From the NCBI GenBank assembly GCA_038135065.1, contig JAYPWI010000060.1, forward strand, positions 1 through 10,760: a stretch of DNA of 10,760 nt, in the 5' to 3' direction. A model generated the notes under the pieces. The model worked only from the letters and a program-made list of their open reading frames with translations. It was not told the origin of the DNA and did no database searches. Both the position numbers and the translations under genes were made by a program. Below are positions 7,240-10,760 of this stretch, in pieces (the stretch's first letter is position 1; every line of letters starts with the position of its first letter). The DNA comes from JAYPWI01 sp038135065. GTDB taxonomy: Bacteria > Actinomycetota > Acidimicrobiia > Acidimicrobiales > Poriferisodalaceae.

Positions 7240-7297
7240 TGTCGAAACGACACCGGCATGGCACGCTTTAGTGTCGTATCGTCCCAGTCGGGGACGA
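7240..7297. promoter_or_regulatory. Cluster of inverted repeats upstream of the GGDEF gene
   Basis: The 137-base divergent gap holds three overlapping dyads. TGTCG-AAA-CGACA is at 7240-7252. ACGACAC (7247-7253) pairs with GTGTCGT (7271-7277). TCGTCCC-AGTCG-GGGACGA (7279-7297) is a perfect 7-bp dyad ending 16 bases before the start codon. The last shares its arms with an element before the crotonase gene. These may be operator sites for this gene or for both divergent genes; this is inferred from symmetry alone. Confidence 0.45.
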
Positions 7298-7313
7298 CGA
7301 TTCCGGGAGACCG

Positions 7314-7826
7314 ATGGCAGCCATGGGCCGTTCAGGAGCCGACAGCCTCGACTCGATCAGCGATCCGATCACCGGTCTGCCTGATCAGCGGTTCTATCTC
7401 CTTTCCGTCGATCGCAAGGTGGCGTTGGCTCGTCGCACGCTCAAGCCCGTGTCGGTCTGTGATTTCGAGATCGACGACTTCGCGTCCTTCGCTCCCTACC
7501 TTCGTGACCATGCGATGCGGGTTCTGGCCCGGGTCGTCCGCAATACGCTGCGCGACTCCGACACCATCTGCCGGCTACGCCCAGGAGTCATCGGCGCAGT
7601 GTTGGATGACACAGCCGAGACAGGTGCGGTCTGGGCGGTCGACCGCATCCGCCGAGCGCTGTTGGACACCCCGGCGCGCGATGTCGTGTCGATGTCGGCG
7701 GGTGTGGCCTGTTACCCGTCCCACGCGATGGGCCCAGAAGAACTCATCGACGTCGTCGGTCAGGCGCTCGCCACGGCCCGCTCGCTCGGTCCGGGGCGCA
7801 TCGAGGTTGCGACAGCCCACGCCTGA
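7314..7826 (+). CDS. Degenerate single-domain GGDEF protein (probably no cyclase activity)
   Basis: 170 residues, essentially one GGDEF domain. It starts with DPITGLPDQRF (17-27), the counterpart of the usual D.LTGL.NRR, and keeps VSMSAGVACYP (124-134), the counterpart of the T.S.G.A domain core. The signature GGDEF is replaced by RPGVI (89-93). The metal-binding aspartate of F-D-I-D is Glu (E52), and the base-contact Asn and Asp of N.D..GH..GD are missing. It should therefore not make cyclic-di-GMP. RDSD (80-83) remains exactly where the inhibitory-site RxxD lies, so binding of cyclic-di-GMP as a receptor is possible but inferred. No membrane segment or sensor domain is seen. GGGAG (7305-7309) precedes the ATG by four bases; the ATG at 7323 is an alternative. 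It heads a run with the crotonase and DUF5522 genes. Confidence 0.8.
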   Translation: MAAMGRSGADSLDSISDPITGLPDQRFYLLSVDRKVALARRTLKPVSVCDFEIDDFASFAPYLRDHAMRVLARVVRNTLRDSDTICRLRPGVIGAVLDDTAETGAVWAVDRIRRALLDTPARDVVSMSAGVACYPSHAMGPEELIDVVGQALATARSLGPGRIEVATAHA

Positions 7827-7836
7827 CCCTCCCTTG

Positions 7837-7854
7837 TCGTCCAGCATCGGACGA
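7837..7854. promoter_or_regulatory. Inverted repeat TCGTCC-6-GGACGA before the crotonase gene
   Basis: TCGTCCAGCATCGGACGA has perfect 6-bp arms. It lies in the 68-base gap after the GGDEF gene, 40 bases before the crotonase start. Its arms are the same as those of the dyad at 7279-7297, with a spacer one base shorter. The lack of a T-run argues against a terminator. A shared regulator site is inferred. Confidence 0.4.
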
Positions 7855-7894
7855 GGCGGCTTGGGTACTGTCGGGAGCCCGAGCGGAGGACCTG

Positions 7895-8710
7895 ATGGAA
7901 CAGAGCTACGAGAACCTGTTGATCGACGATCCGGCCGAGGGAGTCCGGCGGATCACCATGAACCGACCGGAACGGCTCAATGCCCTGACCTATGGCCTGG
8001 TCGATGACTTGCACCACGCCCTCGACGCTGTGGACCGCGACCACTCGACGCGGGTGGTGATCATCACTGGAGCAGGTCGTGGTTTTTGCGCAGGTCTCGA
8101 TCTGACTGGCTTCGGGGCGGTACCCGGAACCGAGAATTTCGGCCATGCGCAGCAGGGCATGGCCACCCAGCAGTACATCGCCGACCTGGTGCACGCCATG
8201 CGCGAGGTGCGCCAACCCATCATTTCTGCTGTGAACGGCGCTGCGGCAGGTGGGGGATTCGCCATTGCCTGCGCAAGCGATGTGCGCTACTGCGGGCAGA
8301 GCGCCAAGTTCGGCACAGCGTTCGTCCGCTTGGGTATCTCAGGTTGTGACATCGGCGTCAGTTGGATGCTGCCTCGCCTCATCGGGGCGTCACGGGCGTG
8401 GGAACTTCTCCTCACCGGCCGTGTCATCGATGCCGACGAGGCAAATCGTCTTGGCCTGGTGAGCAATGTGGTGGCTGACGAGGATCTGATGGGGGTGTGC
8501 CTCGGCGTAGCCGGGGAAATAGCCCGCAACAGCCCCTTCGGAGTGTGGATGACGAAAGAGGTCATGTGGTCCAACCTCGAGATCCCCAGCCTGAAGGCGG
8601 GTATCGACATCGAGAATCGGAACCAGATCATGGCAGCGGGCACAGAGGACAGCCGAGCAGCGATGTCGGGGTTCCTTCATGGGGGCCAGGTCGACTGGCA
8701 GAACCGCTGA
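7895..8710 (+). CDS. Crotonase-family (enoyl-CoA hydratase/isomerase-like) protein
   Basis: 271 residues, normal length. TMNRPERLNALT (21-32), the CoA/oxyanion motif GRGFCAGLDL (61-70) and SAVNGAAAGGGFAIA (111-125) identify the crotonase fold. The two catalytic glutamates of rat enoyl-CoA hydratase are missing by alignment: the one in GGGCE is A123, and the one in FGQPE is F143. Instead the segment FVRLGISGCDIGVSWMLPRLIG carries D152. This form is common among the many actinobacterial EchA paralogues, whose reactions are mostly unassigned, so a plain hydratase label would be risky. It acts on an acyl-CoA in the cytoplasm, perhaps as an isomerase, hydrolase or lyase. GGAGGA (7885-7890) precedes the ATG by four bases. 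DUF5522 follows eight bases after the stop. Confidence 0.88.
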   Translation: MEQSYENLLIDDPAEGVRRITMNRPERLNALTYGLVDDLHHALDAVDRDHSTRVVIITGAGRGFCAGLDLTGFGAVPGTENFGHAQQGMATQQYIADLVHAMREVRQPIISAVNGAAAGGGFAIACASDVRYCGQSAKFGTAFVRLGISGCDIGVSWMLPRLIGASRAWELLLTGRVIDADEANRLGLVSNVVADEDLMGVCLGVAGEIARNSPFGVWMTKEVMWSNLEIPSLKAGIDIENRNQIMAAGTEDSRAAMSGFLHGGQVDWQNR

Positions 8711-8718
8711 TCCGACCG

Positions 8719-8931
8719 TTGCGGGTCGATGGGCTGGATCGGCCACGGGCCGACCGATTGGACCCTACCCACACGGCGTACCCGGTCATCATGGATGCCC
8801 ACCGCGCTGCGCAGGGGCGAGGCCTGGAGGGGTATGTCGACCCGCTGAGCGGTCTGTTCGTTCTCACGGCAAGCTCGCTGGCCCGTCGAGGGGCCTGTTG
8901 CTCCTCGGGTTGTCGCCATTGTCCCTGGTGA
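8719..8931 (+). CDS. DUF5522 small cysteine-rich protein
   Basis: About 70 residues from a TTG start. The product contains ADRLDPTHTAYPVIMDAHRAA (11-31), YVDPLSGLFVLTA (39-51) and ends with RRGACCSSGCRHCPW (56-70). The H.RL.P.H...AH.AA and Y.DP.TG.FV.TA..L..RG.CC.SGCRHCP pattern is that of DUF5522, a family of unknown function. C60, C61, C65 and C68, with H67, could hold a metal or an iron-sulfur cluster (inference). The start is chosen because homology begins near residue 10 and the frame's only ATG (8791) would remove a third of the domain; no good ribosome site is seen, so coupling to the crotonase stop at 8710 is likely. It converges on the next gene with 16 bases between stops. Confidence 0.75.
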   Translation: MRVDGLDRPRADRLDPTHTAYPVIMDAHRAAQGRGLEGYVDPLSGLFVLTASSLARRGACCSSGCRHCPW

Positions 8932-8947
8932 GGTCGGTCTCAGGCCC

Positions 8948-10534
8948 TCAATACCCGGCGACACCACCGGTCAGAGCCCGGGGGTCACTTGCACCGGAGA
9001 GGACCCCCTCGCCCACATCGATCAGATGCGCATGGCCGAATGCAGAAAGGTGACTGCCGAGGAGCTCCAGCCGGTGTCCGCGTTGCTCGAGCCCGCTCGG
9101 GTCGAGGGGGCTGTGGCCTTCCAACTGGACCCGTAACTCCTCTGGGGCAGCCCAGGTGTGGAAGCCGGTGGGGTTGGATCCAGCGAGTCGCCAGCGGCCC
9201 TCGCCCACGGCCCGAGCAGGGTCCTGGCCGGCATGGAGTAGTCGGGCCAACAGCTGCAGGATTACCTGAGGTTGGCTGTCGCCGCCCATGGTCCCCACGA
9301 CCGCCCGGAGTCGAGCATCGAGCGTTTGGACGAGGGCAGGTGCCAGGGTGTGCGGGGGGCGTCGACCTGCGCCGTACTCGGCAGGGTGCCCGGGTCGCAG
9401 GCTGAACCCGAGGCCCCGATTGTGCAGAGAGATCCGGCTCCGAGGTAGGAAGAGGTGAGCTCCCCAGCCCGAAGCGTTCGACTGGATCAGCGAGACCGCC
9501 ATGCGGTCGCTGTCGACGGCATTGAGATAGATGGTGTCACCGTCGTTGGCCGGAGCGCCCAGTCTGGCGGTCAGCGTCGGGCTGATGGCCTCGGCTCGAG
9601 GACCGAGACGAGCCGGGTCAACCAGCGATGAGCCGTCCGCAAGGTCGTGGAGGACGTCCGGGCGGTCGAAGCCCGCCTGCTTCGCCGCTTCGATCAACAG
9701 GTGCGTGAACAGAGGATCGCCGGGGTCTGTGGGAAGGTCGAGCTGGTCTGCGATCCACGCGCCGGCGAGGGAGAGATACCCCTGGGAGTTCGGGGGTACC
9801 GTCCACAAGCGGTGGCCGAATGCCTGCACGGAGATTGGCTCGACCCAATCGGCCTGCGATACCTGTAGATCCGCCGGGGTGTATTCGCCACCTCCGAGTT
9901 CCAGAAGTTCCTGGCCGAATGCCCCTTCGTAATGAGCTGATCGCCCACCCTCGGCGACAGCCTGGAGGGCCGCCGCAACGCCGGGTCGCCGAACCAGGGT
10001 TCCCGGGGTGGGGGGACCCGATGCCAGGTAGTCGTCGGCATTGGCGACACCGACGAGTTCGGAGGTAGCCGCCGCGCATTGCGGTGCGATCGGAAAGCCG
10101 TCAGCGGCCAAGCCAATGGCCGGTGCGAGCACGTCGTTAAGGGGGAGGCGGCCGAAGCGCTCGTGGAGGGTCACCCACCCGTCCACACAACCCGGCACGG
10201 GTACGGCGCGGATGTCGCCGCGGTAGGGCATCTCCGTTCGACCCTCGGCCCTGAGCCGATCGGGGTCGGCCCCCGAACCTGCCCGTCCGCTGGCATTGAG
10301 GGCAGCCGGTGGGGTGCCGTCTGCGTGGTGGACCAGGGCCCACAGGTCGCCTCCCAGGCCGCACATGTGTTGAGAGGTGACCGCCAAGACGGCCGATGTA
10401 GCGACTGCGGCATCAACGGCTGAACCGCCGTTCCTCAGGAGTGCCACGCCGGCGCTGCTGGCCAGATGATCGATACTGCACACCATCCCGTTGGGGGCAT
10501 AGCGGGTGACATAGGGAACCTGGATCGCATCCAC
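8948..10534 (-). CDS. Gamma-glutamyltransferase-family protein (YwrD/HpxW-like amidohydrolase)
   Basis: 528 residues from a GTG. Ntn-hydrolase proenzyme of the gamma-glutamyltransferase family. It shows GMVCSIDHLASSAGVALLRNGGSAVDAAVA near the start, GLGGDLWALV (59-68), LNASGRAG with the likely carboxylate-binding R84, and VPPNSQGYLSL (246-256). The small-subunit start is GDT with nucleophile T334, where self-cleavage is expected; then come SLIQSNASGWG, NRGLGFSLRPGHP, PPHTLAPALV and GGDSQPQ (417-423). The PPNSQG and NRG..FSL.PGHP forms resemble the YwrD/HpxW (oxamate amidohydrolase) branch more than classical secreted glutathione hydrolase. No signal peptide is seen, so it is probably cytoplasmic. 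The reading frame is open to 10720, but upstream codons overlap the phosphodiesterase gene and lack homology. TAGCGT lies seven bases before the GTG, a possible leaderless promoter. Confidence 0.88.
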   Translation of the reverse strand: MDAIQVPYVTRYAPNGMVCSIDHLASSAGVALLRNGGSAVDAAVATSAVLAVTSQHMCGLGGDLWALVHHADGTPPAALNASGRAGSGADPDRLRAEGRTEMPYRGDIRAVPVPGCVDGWVTLHERFGRLPLNDVLAPAIGLAADGFPIAPQCAAATSELVGVANADDYLASGPPTPGTLVRRPGVAAALQAVAEGGRSAHYEGAFGQELLELGGGEYTPADLQVSQADWVEPISVQAFGHRLWTVPPNSQGYLSLAGAWIADQLDLPTDPGDPLFTHLLIEAAKQAGFDRPDVLHDLADGSSLVDPARLGPRAEAISPTLTARLGAPANDGDTIYLNAVDSDRMAVSLIQSNASGWGAHLFLPRSRISLHNRGLGFSLRPGHPAEYGAGRRPPHTLAPALVQTLDARLRAVVGTMGGDSQPQVILQLLARLLHAGQDPARAVGEGRWRLAGSNPTGFHTWAAPEELRVQLEGHSPLDPSGLEQRGHRLELLGSHLSAFGHAHLIDVGEGVLSGASDPRALTGGVAGY

Positions 10535-10566
10535 GACGGGGACGCTAGTGCCCTGGTTCGGTGACC

Positions 10567-10760
10567 TCAGGCTGCGGTGCCGCCATGTGCATCCATCACC
10601 GACAGGAGGCGCTCCGTCGTATCCGTCATGATGGCGTCGACGCCGAGGTCGAGTAGGCGAACCATCTCCGACTCGTCGTTGATGGTCCATACGTGCACTT
10701 GCAGACCCAGGTCGTGGCATTGGTCGATGAATCGCTGGTCGACGATGGGGATGCCGAGCT
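10567..10760 (-). CDS. Glycerophosphodiester phosphodiesterase, C-terminal end (5' part beyond window)
   Basis: Minus-strand translation from the right edge gives 63 residues: LGIPIVDQRFIDQCHDLGLQ, then VHVWTINDESEMVRLLDLGV, then DAIMTDTTERLLSVMDAHGG, ending TAA-stop in amino acids T-A-A. V.VWT.ND..EM.RLLDLGVD.IMTD..E.L is the closing signature of the GDPD (GlpQ/UgpQ) TIM barrel. The active-site residues in the first part of the barrel are outside the window. The enzyme family cleaves glycerophosphodiesters to glycerol-3-phosphate and an alcohol. Its stop is 32 bases before the gamma-glutamyltransferase-family start on the same strand, so the two may be co-transcribed, though no functional link is obvious. 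Confidence 0.88.
   Translation of the reverse strand, partial: LGIPIVDQRFIDQCHDLGLQVHVWTINDESEMVRLLDLGVDAIMTDTTERLLSVMDAHGGTAA

Noticed and set aside
7871..7882. TCGGG-AG-CCCGA hairpin near the crotonase ribosome site
   Set aside because: Five-bp arms with a two-base loop cannot fold as written, and such short dyads are common here.
10535..10720. Longer N-terminus for the gamma-glutamyltransferase-family protein
   Set aside because: The added 62 residues are Arg-rich, match no family, and lie over the end of the phosphodiesterase gene.

Overview
The window is GC-rich and gene-dense, and almost every base falls inside a gene. It probably comes from an actinobacterium, most likely of the class Acidimicrobiia. 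That placement is inference. It rests on the codon use, the frequent GTG starts, a secreted protein built on 'GYWLVA.DGGVFSFGDA' repeats, and a mix of small families (DUF4031, DUF5522) and crotonase/FAH/AtuA acyl-CoA-type enzymes that is common there. No rRNA, tRNA, CRISPR array, insertion sequence or phage gene is visible.

Layout, left to right. (1) 1-1381, minus strand: a glycosyltransferase of the tRNA-queuosine mannosyltransferase family (DUF3524/QTMAN), followed with an ATGA stop/start overlap by a DUF4031 gene that runs off the left edge. (2) 1404-2813, plus: a membrane-anchored or secreted M23 endopeptidase with five 42-residue propeller-like repeats; two repeats share an exact 92-bp DNA duplication. 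A perfect 11-bp inverted repeat lies between, or at the very start of, the two divergent genes. (3) 2827-3501, minus: a small alpha/beta hydrolase, divergent from (4) 3577-5358, plus: an AtuA-family (DUF1446) protein with its C-terminal AtuA-like domain. (5) 5371-7176, minus: a fumarylacetoacetate-hydrolase-family enzyme, probably read from a leaderless start, followed by an AlkA-like DNA glycosylase. (6) 7314-8931, plus: a single-domain GGDEF protein whose active site has decayed but whose inhibitory-site motif remains, then a crotonase lacking both classical catalytic glutamates, then a 70-residue DUF5522 protein with a CC..GC..C cluster. (7) 8948-10760, minus: a gamma-glutamyltransferase-family amidohydrolase of the YwrD/HpxW type, preceded by the C-terminal end of a glycerophosphodiester phosphodiesterase cut by the right edge.

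Most genes look like housekeeping or accessory metabolism, not one pathway. The AtuA, FAH and crotonase genes could all act on organic acids or acyl-CoAs, but they sit in different transcription units. Three things merit attention. First, closely similar inverted repeats (arms TCGTCC/GGACGA) stand before both the degenerate GGDEF gene and the crotonase gene. Second, a likely queuosine-tRNA glycosyltransferase is translationally coupled to a gene of unknown function. Third, several genes are absent from simple ATG-based gene calls: the DUF4031, DUF5522 and phosphodiesterase genes. Gaps between genes are all shorter than 140 bases, and no intrinsic terminator is evident in the three tight convergent junctions (2814-2826, 5359-5370, 8932-8947).
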